Shown piece by piece: positions 46,330-57,996 of a stretch of 64,000 bases of DNA. The first letter of the stretch is position 1. Each line of letters starts with the position of its first letter. The stretch comes from Rhodeus uyekii (taxonomy: Eukaryota > Chordata > Actinopteri > Cypriniformes > Acheilognathidae): contig JAWRVZ010000049.1 in NCBI GenBank assembly GCA_037043235.1, forward strand, positions 1,276,501 through 1,340,500. The letters are read 5' to 3'. Below the pieces are notes generated by a model, which did not search any database, was not told the DNA's origin, and saw nothing but the letters and a program-made list of their open reading frames with translations. A program made the translations under genes and the position numbers.

Positions 46330-46621
46330 GGTAACCGGGAAAAGCAAGGGAAAACACAAAACCCGGATTCAAGTGTAAATGAGTGAATTTATTATAATAG
46401 TGCAGAAATCAAACGAAGTGATAATCCAGAGTGAAGGTCGTGGAACATGGAACATGGGAGACGCAAACGAAGGCGGGAGATGCAAACGAACACTGGAGAG
46501 CCAAAGACAGCGCGGACATAACAGAAACAACAACTCGACAACACAAGAGTGGAGAGAAGTGAACTAAATAGGCAGATGAAATGAGAATCAGGTGTGTCAG
46601 TGCTCAGTGACCACACCCCAA

Positions 46622-46713
<92 letters not shown>

Positions 46714-46748
46714 CAGAACTAGGAGACAATGAATTCATGAACCGTGAC
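46330..46748 (-). mobile_element. LTR-like repeat nested in the MITE
   Basis: On the minus strand it begins TGTCACGGTTCATG and contains an AATAAA-type signal (TATAATAAATTC) toward its far end, like a small LTR. The far boundary is uncertain. It carries the (AC)n run. Confidence 0.45.
46624..46711. repeat. (AC)n microsatellite
   Basis: A pure AC run of about 88 bp inside the nested repeat. Confidence 0.95.
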
Positions 46749-47466
46749 AGTTACTGCTTATGGAGGGAGTATTTCGTACCTTCTTACTCCTCTTTGGGTC
46801 ATTGTCCACATGCTGTACTGTATGTGTATATTTCACTACGTGAACAATAGCGATCACAATTAATGTATGTTAACAACAGGAGGTAAAACCCGCTGTAAAT
46901 CACTTATAAAAGTAGCACTGTGGTGAATGATGCACCCCCCCGCTGGGCGAGGGAAAATATTTCTCGCACTCCGATGCAATGCTCGTACACCGATTTGACT
47001 TTCCATGCTCGTACACTGATTTGCTTGCATACAAAGTCACTCGTAAACCGAGGTATTACTGTACAAAAGAATAGAATATAAAAGCAAAAATACTCTTAAC
47101 TATAGTAATAATAGATATTGACCATTTTATTACATTTGAAAGCATTACAACACTAAAGCAGTTTCACAGACACTCGATATCAGAATAACTGAAGAATCAA
47201 AGCAATCCTGACAATTTTGACAATTTTACTGTGATTTTCATCTCAACACTTCAGAATAACAAATGAGATAAACACATTATAACAGATAGAAGAAGCTGAA
47301 TGTTGTGAGTTTATAAAAGCAAAGAGAAAATAATGACAATTTTGCATTTTTCTTCTAACAAATACATCAGATCCTTTTGTGTTAAAAGACAAGAAAAATA
47401 TAAAAAATAAAAAATAAAAGTCAGTTAATAAAATAATCAAAGCAAAACCACTAAACTGGATGAAAC

Positions 47467-50400
47467 TTATTTCTCACAAATACATTTTATCTCCCGTGAA
47501 CATAGGAGATCATGCCAGTTGTTCAGACGGTCTATTGAAGGATTCAGGTCAACGCAGTCCTCATCTCCAAGAAGGCTATTCGGCTCTCCTGCAGCCCAAA
47601 ACCTGAATAAAATATGACAGTTCCCTGTCAAGGGAACTCGCACTGCGTCTAAAACGCGATTGGGAACGCTTTAGCGTGTATGTCTCTTGAAGCACAATAA
47701 AACCAACGTGCGGGCGTGTACGTCGCCGAGATGACGTCATCACGTCATGACCCAGGAGTATAAAGGCACGTCACGACCCGGAAGCGGGTTAGCTTTTCGT
47801 GTCTTCAACAGCGCTCAAAGCTCAACGTGTTGTGTGTGTGTGTGTATGTATTGCTGGTCGCGTGCCCCGAGTCTAGTTTAAAAGAAAAGGGATTTCACGT
47901 GTGTTTGAGAATACAAAATACACACGCGTTCTGTATTGCTTGTCTGGGAGAGGAGCATGCACGGTCGGCGCTCGAGAGGTCGTTCTGCAGGGCAAGAAGG
48001 CTAAGAGCAAGAGGCCCTGACAACTACGGCATCTGGCCTCGCAGGGAGCCCCTCGTTGGTTCACCATCAGACCAATGCCCTGCAGGCGCGCCTGCGGATC
48101 TGGTATCCCGAGGGAGCCAGATCAAGCAGGGGTTAGGTGGTCTATCCCAGTTGTCACCCCGGCAGGGTGCGCTGGGCAGATCACCCCCTCCAAGGAGGGT
48201 CCTAGAGCATCCACTCCAGGTTCTCTCGGGCAGTTTCCCGAGGCCTGGGGTAGAAACCCAAATTTCAGAGGCTGGTCTCGAGAGACCGGTACCCCTAAAG
48301 GAGTTTCTGGCGGCGTGGGCACGTCTGCCAGGCATTTCTCAATGGGTCCTGCGCACCATTCACCATCCAATTATACCATCCAATTTCGGTCGAGCCCTCC
48401 CAAATTCGTGGGGGTTCTTCCGACGGTGGTAGACCCTGGGCAGGCTCTGGTTTTGGAACAAGAAGTCGAATCATTGCTGAGGAAGCAGGCCATAGAGTAT
48501 GTACCTCTCTCAGCCACAGGTTCGGGCTTTTACAGCCGGTACTTCATTGTTCCGAAGAAGGGTGGGGGTATGCGTCCTATTCTAGACCTTCGCCTGTTGA
48601 ACAAAACAGTCAGGCGATTGAAATTCAAGATGTTGACATTGAAACAGATCGTGTCACAAATCAAGTCCGAGGACTGGTTCGTCACAATAGATCTCAAGGA
48701 CGCTTACTTCCATATCTCCATTCTTCCTCAACATCGGAAGTTTCTCAGGTTCGCCTTTGGGGGCAAGGCTTACCAGTATCAAGTACTTCCGTTTGGCCTA
48801 GCGTTATCCCCTTGCACCTTCACCAAATGCATGGACGCAGAGCTAGCCCCGCTGCAGTCCACTGGCATCCGTGTACTGAACTACATCGACGATTGGTTGA
48901 TTCTAGCTCAGTCACGAGAATTAGCGGTTCGACATCGAGATAGGGCTAGACTCAATGCCAAGAAGAGTGTCCTCTCTCCTGTTCAGAGTACAACCTTCCT
49001 AGGCGTTGTGTGGGACTCGACGTCAATGTCTGCACGGCTCTCTCCTGTGCGCATTGCTACTGTTCTGTCCACAGTTCAGAATATCAAGCTAGGCCAGTTA
49101 GTCACCGCCAAGCAGTTTCAGAGAGTGTTGGGTCTCATGGCGGCAGCGTCCAGTGTTATCCCACTCGGCCTGCTCCACATGAGGCCCTTCCAGTGGTGGC
49201 TCAGAACCAGAGGTTTTTCCCCGAGGGGCAACCCCTTCCGTCTGATCAAGGTATCAAGGCGATGCCTTCGAGCCTTGCATCCGTGGAAGGAGAACTGGTT
49301 TCTTTCCCAGAAGTTCGCACTGGGACCCATCTGTCACTGCGTAATGCTGTCGACAGATGCATCCCGCACGGGCTGGGGGGCGGTCCTGAGGGACCGCTCG
49401 GCCCAAGGTCTATGGGACAGGCACCACCTCTCCTGGCATATCAACGCTCTGGAGATGATGGCTGTCTGGATGGCGCTACGAGCGTTCTTTCCCGACCTCA
49501 GAGGCCATCATGTAGTAGTCTGGACTGACAATACGTCGGTGGTCTCCTACGTGAACCACCAAGGAGGTCTCCGCTCCCGTCGGCTATCCAAGTTGGCGGG
49601 CAGGATCCTCCTCTGAGCCCGGGGGAGACTGCTCTCTCTTCGAGCAGTCTATATTCCGGGGGCTCAGAATGTGGGGGCAGACTTCCTGTCGAGGCAGGGG
49701 CCGAGGCCCGGGGAGTGGCAGCTCCACACCGAGGTGGTGGAGCAGATTTGGGAGAGATTCGGCCAGGCTCAAGTGGATCTGTTTGCGTCTCAAGAAACGA
49801 CTCACTGTCCGCTCTGGTTCTCCCTCTATCTTCCAGCGCTTCTGGGCCTGGATGCCATGAGACAGGGGTGGCCAAATCTACCCCTGTATGCTTCCCCCCC
49901 CGCCCCCCCGTAGCTCTGCTCCTGGGGGTTCTGGAGAAAGTTCGCCAGGAGAAGGTCCGTCTCACATTAGTTGCCCCGCGCTGGCCGGGCAGGGTGTGGT
50001 TTTCGGACCTGGTGTCCCTCCTAGACGGCACTCCATGGGAGAATCCGGTCAGGAGGGACCTTCTGTCCCAGGCTCAGGGGAGGATCTTCCATCCTCACCC
50101 AGAACTATGGAAACTATGGGTCTGGCCCCTGAGGGGGCCCAGCTCATAGAGTCTGGTCTCTCAACCGAGGTTGTGGAGACCATTCTCCACTCCAGAGCCC
50201 CCTCCACGAGGAAACTCTACGCCCTGAAGTGGAGGATCTTCACTTCTTGGTGCAGCGAAAAGCATCTGAACCCATTTACCTGCCAGGTTGGCACCGTGCT
50301 GGAGTTCCTGCAAGAAAGATTCGCTGCAGGGTTGTCCCCCTCCACACTAAAGGTTTACGTGGCTGCCATAGCTGCTTACCACGTACCTTTGAGTGGTGCC

Positions 50401-53400
50401 CCTTTGGGCAGGGACCCCCTCATGGTTCGTTTCCTTCATGGCACTCAGAGGCTGAGGCCTGCGGTACGTTCAAGGGTGCCTCCCTGGGACCTGTCCCTGG
50501 TGCTCCAGGCCTTGTCCCAGGCTCCCTTTGAACCGCTGGAGGAGATCTCGGATAAGCATCTTACCCTGAAAACACTCTTTTTGCATTTCTTCCCTTAAGA
50601 GGATTGGCGACCTTCAGGCCCTCTCCGTGGCCCCTTCATTTTTAGAGTTTTCACCCGGTTTGGCTAAAGCATTCCTTTACCCCAGGCCGGGTTATGTTCC
50701 TAAGGTGCTGTCTAGTCCTATGCGCCACATAGTACTGCAGGCCCTATGTGCTCCTCCGTTCACTGATCATGACCAGGAGTTAAAGAACAAGGTTTGTCCA
50801 GTGCGAGCACTGGATGCCTACGTCCACAGGACTGCCACGTGGCGTAAGTCAGATCAAATCTTTGTTTGCTTCGGGGCCCCTAGAGGTTCCCCTGCTTCTA
50901 AGCCTACTATGAGTAGATGGATATGTGAGTCTATTTCCCTAGCTTATGAGCTCGCAGGACAGCAGTGTCCACTGTCTGTCCGTGCCCATTCTACCAGGAG
51001 CATGGCTGCATCTAAAACCTTCTTCGCAGGGGCTTCCCTTGCGGACATTTGTGATGCGGCTGGCTGGTCCTCACCGCATACCTTTATTAGGTTCTACCAA
51101 TTAGACCTAAACCCCGCCTTGGGATCTTTGCCGTTATCGTAGTGAGCTACGTTTCGCTTGGCATACTCTCGTACGCTGAGGCGGCGTGGGTATTCCTCGT
51201 TCCCAATCGCGTTTTAGACACAGTGCGAGTTCCCTTGACAGGGAACGTCTCAGGTTACTGTTGTAACCATAGTTCCCTTAGAGGGAACGAGACACTGCGT
51301 CTCGCAGCCTCAGCTCCTACGCATGCCGGCCTGTTTCAGACACTGTTCAAGCTAACCCACTTCCGGGTCGTGACGTGCCTTTATACTCCTGGGTCATGAC
51401 GTGATGACGTCATCTCGGCGACGTACACGCCCGCACGTTGGTTTTATTGTGCTTCAAGAGACATACACGCTAAAGCGTTCCCAATCACGTTTTAGACGCA
51501 GTGTCTCGTTCCCTAGATGTTCAGCAAACGTTTTTTTTCCTTCGTCAAACAACAAACAATGAGCTTAATCAGCAATTCATTAAAAAGGAGCCACAAATAT
51601 TAACAACACCACAATAACAAGTTTCAAGGGTAAAAGAGAATAGATCAATAGAATAATTTAAATAATAATAATAATAAATAATTATCAATAGAATATATTT
51701 ATGGCAAGTATTTTTATTTTGTTTGTCATGATTGTCTTTGTGGAAAAGTTGTGCATGATTTATAAAAGTTATGATATTTTTAATTTTCAATGAAAATAAA
51801 AAATATTGAAAGAAAAAGATGATCCAAAAGATGTACACTTGTTTCACTTCAAAATGTTTCCTCAGGAATCACAGGTATTCTTTTTGTTCTGTTCAATCAC
51901 CAAGGATCACAGTTTCAGGTATAAATCTTTACTGTTCAACTGAAGAAAAAAAACTCTCTCCATATTAGATGGGATGAGGGTGAGTTAATTAACAGCCAAT
52001 TTTCATGTATGTGTGAATAATCCCTTTAACAAATTCATCAACAGTGGTTTTCTGTGAGTGTTTTGTAACTTACGATTGTTTCAGGGGAGATTTATCCACC
52101 CATTTCATGATCCCCTCGTTCTCAATGTCAGTCAATCCAATCCACACTCTCTCCTTCACTAATGAAGTTATGAACCTCTGTGTGAATAAAAACAGGAATA
52201 AGTGTGATGCCTCTCATTCATTATCACACACTCACACAAACTCACCTGCTTCTCTTCAGTGTTGATAATGACCAGATCAGCTCCTCGATCCCTGCAGAAC
52301 TGTCTGCTCTCAGACCAGCTCTTCTCCTCGCTGGATATGAAAAAAAATCCTGGACAACACAGATTCATACTAAACCCTTTTTTTTTAAACGGTATACATA
52401 TACACTAAGGCCACGTCCACACGAAGCCGGTGTATTCCCTATCTGATCCTTTTTTTCCCTCGTTCTACAAAAAAGTTCTGTAAACATGGCGTTGTCTCAA
52501 GAGACCACTAAAATCGACTGAAAATGGTGCAGTATATATGCCAGACCACTATGGGGCGCTGTAATTGTGCCATAGATATACACTATACACAGAGAAGAAG
52601 ACTTTGAGCATGCGCATAACCTTTTGCTGTTACGTGTGACACAGCCGACAAGTGATGTAATGACATCATTTTTTCACAAAATATACGGATTGGCTGTACA
52701 CACGAAACCGCAAGGGTGTCGTTTTCAGATTTATCCACTTTAGGACCCGGTTTAAAAAAATAGCGGTTTCAGTCTCCCAAAATGCCGGATCCGTGTGGAC
52801 GAAACGCCAATACGATAAAAAATCTGTGTGGATGGGCCCTAAGAATGAAAAAAAAAACATACAAAACTGAATTCCCTGTGTTAAGTTAGCACTGCTCTTT
52901 TATATGCATTAAAATATTGAATCAGTGTTAAAGTTTATGAGATAATTAAGTGATTAATGAAGTGATGATTCAGCATTAATGATGAACACCTGCTGATAAC
53001 AAGCAGAATCACTGAAGAAAAGAGAAACAAGAACAAGAACAAGAACAACAACTGATTCCAGCCAAGGCGCCGAACTGGTTCAAGGAATGAAAATCATTCA
53101 GATTTCTAACAGGAACATTTAGATAAATGAAAACACTGAAGTTCAAAACATGAAGTTTAATCATTCTGAACAGAAAAGCTTATTTTAAGTTACCATTAAC
53201 CGGTTAATAATGTTATTTTAAATAACGCTGTTTAATATTTTAATTTGACAGTCAACCATTCATGATTTCAAATTGGATGGTCCATGCGAGTATGATGATG
53301 ATAATGCATCCTGAGTGAAATGTCCACGTGCATCTGTCAAGTCCCATCCCCCCTTTATCTCTCCTGCTGTCTACTCACTGTACTATCACAATAAAAAGGC

Positions 53401-56400
53401 AAAAGCTCCAAAGATACATTTTTGAAAAGGAAAAAAACATGTTGGATTACCCGAGGCAGTTCCCTGTCAAGGGAACTCAACACTGCGTCGAAAACGCATA
53501 TGGGAACGCCCTATCGTGATTGTCTCTTGAAGCGCAATTGAAACCAGGTGTGCGAGTGCACGTAGCCGAGGGTGACGTCATGAGCCAGGAGCATATCAGC
53601 GCGCAGCACACTAGCAGCCGCAGTTTTAGTGTCTTCAACAGCGCTCGAAGCTAACTTGTGTTTGAGTTGCTCTGCTGGCTGTAAGTCGATTGTTTTCACT
53701 TACCTGTATTTCAATGGCGGATACACAGTCTTTTAAACGTTGTGTCACTCCTTGCCCGCGTTTTATCACGGGTAAGGACACACACGCTCTCTGTGTCACG
53801 TTCTTCCGTTTGGCCTAGCTCTGTCTCCGCGCACTTTCACCAAGTGCGTGGATGCAGCTTTAGCTCCGCTCCGGTCCCGAGGGATCCGGATCTTGAATTA
53901 CATCGACGACTGGCTCATCCTGGCCCAGTCTCAAGAGTTAGCGGTTCGACATCGAGATGTCATTCTCGCACACATGAAGGAGCTCAGGCTGAGACTGAAC
54001 GCCCAAAAGAGTGTGCTCTGGCCGAGGCAGAACACTACCTTCCTGGGCGTTGTATGGGATTCGATGTCAATGTCAGCACGGTTCTCCCCCGCGCATTACC
54101 TCAATCCTATCTTCAGTCAACGGCATAAAGCTAGGCCAGCTGGTCACTGTCAGACACTTCCAGAGACTTCTGGGCCTCATGGCAGTGGCCTCTTGCGTGA
54201 TACCACTAGGTCTGCTCCACATGAGGCGTCTGCAGTGGTGGCTCAAGACCAGGGGGTTTTCCCCGAGGGGAAATCCTTCTCGCCTGATCAAGGTTTCAAG
54301 GCACTGCCTGCGAGCCTTGAATCAGTGGAAGAGGGCCTGGTTTCTTGCCCAAGGACCCGTACTGGGACCAATCTGTCACCGCGTAATGCTGTCGACAGAC
54401 GCCTCCCGCTCGGGTTGGGGGGCGGTCCTGAGGGACCGCTCAGCTCAAGGTCTTTGGGAGGAGGGCTGCCTCTCTCTGCACATCAATGCTTTAGAGATGT
54501 TGGCAGTTTGGAGGGCACTCCAGGCGTTTCTCCCAGACCTCTGGGGCCACCATGTGTTAGTTCAGTCCGACAACATGGCGGTGGTTTTCTACATAAACCA
54601 TCAGGGGGATCTCCACTCCCTCCGGCTATGCAAGCTGGCTGCGCGGATCCTCCTCTGGGCCCGGAACAAACTTTACTCCCTTCGGGCAGTCTATATTCCG
54701 GGATCCCAGAATACAGGAGCAGACTTCCTGTCAAGGCAGGGGCCGAGGCCCGGGGAATGGATGCTCCACACCGAGGTGGTGGAGCAGATATGGGGTGAGA
54801 TTTGGTCGGGCTCAAGTGGACCTCTTTGCGTCCCACGAGGCGACTCACTGCCCTCTGTGGTACTTTCTCTTTCCCCCAGCCCCTCTAGGGCTGGACGCGA
54901 TGCAACAGGAGTGGCCGAGGCTACCCCTGTACGCATTTCCACCAGTAGCTCTGCTCCCAGGGGTTCTAGAGAAAGTTCGTCAGGACAGGGTCCGTCTCAC
55001 CTTAATTGCCCCGCGGTGGCCGGGCAGGGTGTGGTTTTCGGACTTAGTGTCTCTCCTAGACGGCGCTCCTTGGAGGATTCCAGTGAGAGTGGACCTTCTG
55101 TCCCAGGCTCAGGGCAGGATCCTTCATCCTCGCCCAGAACTGTGGAACCTGTGGGTCTGGCCTCTAAGGGGGCCCGACTCATAGACTCAGGTCTCTCGAC
55201 TGAGGTCGTTGAGACCATTCTCCACTCTAGAGCCCTGTCCACGAGGAAACTCTACGCTCAGAAGTGGTCTATCTTCACTTCCTGGTGCAGCAATAAGCAT
55301 GTAGACCCTGTGACCTGCCATGTCGGTATCGTTCTGGAGTTCCTACAAGACAAATTCGCTGCCGGGCTGTCCCCCTCCATGCTTAAGGTGTACGTGGCTG
55401 CCATTGCGGCTTACCACGTACCCCTGGAGAGTACCCCTTTGGGTCGGGACCCCCTAGTAGCTTGTTTCCTCCGTGGCACCTTACGGCTGAGGCCTGTGGT
55501 ACGCTCACGGCTTCCACCCTAGGACTTATCCTTGGTTCTCCAAGCTTTGTCCCAGGAACCCTTTGAGCCACTCGAGGACATCTCGGACAAGTTCCTTACT
55601 CTTAAGACGGTGTTTCTCTTGGCCATCTCTTCCTTTAAGAGGGTTGGCGACCTTCAGGCCCTCTCAGTGATCCCCTCCTGTTTGGAGTTTGCTCCTGGTC
55701 TGGCGAAAGCCTTTCTCTCTCCCAGACCAGGGTATGTTCCGAAGGTTCTGTCGACCCCGGCTCGTCACATTGTACTGCAGGCCTTATGTCCTCCCCCCTA
55801 TGATGATCATGACCAGGAGTCCAAGAGCAAGATCTGTCCAGTGCGAGCACTGGACGCCTACGTCCGCAGAGCGATTTCATGGCGTAGGTCGAACCAACTT
55901 TTTGTATGCTTCGGGGCTCCCAAGGGAGCTCCAGCGTCTAAACCTACTCTAAGCAGGTGGATAGTCGAGGCTATCTCACTGGCCTATGATGCGGCGGGTC
56001 AGCAGTGCCCACTGCATGTCCGCGCCCACTCTACTCGGAGCATGGCTACCTCTAAAGCTTTCTGCGCAGGGGCTCCCCTCGCTGATATTTGCGATGCGGC
56101 TGGCTGGTCCTCACCGCATACCTTTATTAGGTTCTACCAGTTAGACCTTAACCCCGCTTTGGGAACTTTGGCCCTTTCGTAGTGAGCTACGTTAGCTTGG
56201 CGTACCGTTTGTTGAGGCGGTTACGTATGTAACCCTAGTTCCCTTAGAGGGAACGAGACACTGCGTCTCGTAGCCTCAGCTCCATCGCACGCCGGCTGTT
56301 TCAGTCACTGGTCAAGCTGCGGCTGCTAGTGTGCTGCGCGCTGATATGCCCCTGGCTCATGACGTCACCCTCAGCTATGTGCACTCGCACACCTGGTTTC

Positions 56401-57900
56401 AATTGCGCTTCAAGAGACAATCACCCTAGGGCGTTCCCATATGCGTTTTCGACGCAGTGTCTCGTTCCCTCTAAAGGAACTAGGGTTACATACGTAACCT
56501 GAGACGTTTTTTCACAAGTTTGAATAGAGCTAAAGCTATTATTTTTTTTATTTATAATTAAACACATTGTTATCAAAGTTAGTATTGTGGGACTTTTTAT
56601 ATTTTCACAAAATCAAGTGAATGTTGGAGATTTTTGTTTTGTCTGTTATTAACGCCTGCATTTAAGCATTATCTTCAGCATAATCTTTTCATCAACTTAA
56701 AGGCTACAAGGTTTATTGTAGCTTTGTCGGCACAATAAATAAAAAATAAGATTTTCATGTAATTTAATACATTTCACTGAAATCAATGAACTGTATTGTC
56801 CAGTGAGCGGGAGGGGACATGAATTTTGTGATGGCCTCTGCAGGGTCTGGACAGTGTCTCAAATTGATTGATCAAAGACAAATATCTGATTGTGACTTTT
56901 AATTAACAGAGTGTGACTTGAAAGCCCACTAAGATCTCTAAGATGCCGCTCTGTCTACAGAGACAGTCATTTTAGGGCCCTGGGGGCAATAAAACTCTTT
57001 GTCCTCCGCCAGGCCTTCCTTTTCCCTCTGTGTTCCACAGAGTCATAAAGCCCCCATCCTCACTCACACATACCTAAGTAGCACCCAAGAATCTGCCATG
57101 TGACTGTAACCTAGTTACTTTCCATTTTTAGATGTGTTGTGTTTTACCCATATGTGTATGCATGCTTTTTATGATAACCATTTTAGATGTGTTTGATAAT
57201 TTAGGGGCTTATAATCAGTAATTACTTATGTAAACCACATCAATCTTTACCTTGCCTTCATTTTAAGAGTTAAAATAGCCTTGATTGGTCTTGAAATGTT
57301 TGTCTCTCAATTTGTAGACCGTCTATGTGTGTTTTGTGGTACTATGATGCATCAAACTCTTTCTTTTATGTCAAAAACCAAAAGTCTGCATTCTTCAGAA
57401 GGCCATAAACATGTTAATCAGATGAGACCCCAAAGACAATGTAAAGATTCCCGCTTCTTAGGTCCTTTGCTCTGATTGGCTGTAACTCTCTTCTCTGGCC
57501 TCTTCTCTTCTTGCTCTTCCTGCATCTTCTCTTCTTCGGCGCGGATTTCCCCCTGCGCGCCATTTTCGAAAAAGGACATTACCAGACAAAGAACCAAATT
57601 TGAACTAACCGCGGATTCCAACGGACCCGCCCAGCAAGACTCAAAATACGGACCAGATCAATTCCTCACATGCACAAATTCCGACCAGCCACAAAGAATC
57701 ATATGCAAGTATTCCTCGTTAGAGAGTTTTGTGTTATAAACAATAAGTTGGTCTGATTCCTTGCTTGTTCTCAAAAGGTTATTTTCTGTAGTACTACCTT
57801 TCTTTGTCTCTCTCTCTCTCTTCCTACTCTCTCTCTTATTCTCTCTTCTTCCCTTTTTCAATCAATCTGTGTATGTTTTGTTTATTGTTTGTTGATTATT

Positions 57901-57996
<96 letters not shown>

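Larger units (their letters stand above)
46003..47061. mobile_element. Tigger/mariner-like MITE with TA target site
   Basis: Inverted ends CAGTAATACCTCGGTTTACG and its complement (CGTAAACCGAGGTATTACTG) are flanked by TA at 46001-46002 and 47062-47063. The empty site is visible in the paralogue at 34504-34520 (GCAGATACAAAAGAATG). No transposase remains. It contains a later insertion at about 46330-46748. Confidence 0.88.
47620..51514 (+). mobile_element. DIRS-type tyrosine-recombinase retroelement, copy 1
   Basis: Left terminal repeat 47620-47800 (GTTCCCTGTCAAGGGAAC start) and right terminal repeat about 51340-51514 are inverted copies. Next to the right end, 51198-51300 is an internal complementary region. 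It carries the complement of the left end (AGTTCCCTTGACAGGGAAC) followed by the complement of the right end extension, the hallmark of DIRS1-like elements. Between them lie a gag remnant, RT-RNase H and a tyrosine recombinase. No flanking duplication is expected or seen. It lies in the last intron of gene A. Confidence 0.9.
53459..56505 (+). mobile_element. DIRS-type retroelement, copy 2 (internally deleted)
   Basis: It has the same GTTCCCTGTCAAGGGAAC left end and an inverted right end, reaching GGTTACATACGTAACC at about 56480-56497; its internal complement is at 56220-56260. The gag start (53714, MADTQSFKRCVTPC) runs for about 29 codons and is then fused directly to the middle of RT (FFRLA, about 53805). 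The rest of gag and the first half of RT are therefore deleted. RT, RNase H and recombinase follow, with frameshifts. It lies in intron 2 of gene A. Confidence 0.9.

Noticed and set aside
47955..49616. Host gene encoding a reverse transcriptase-like protein
   Set aside because: Flanked by DIRS inverted terminal repeats and followed by a tyrosine recombinase; it is the DIRS coding region.
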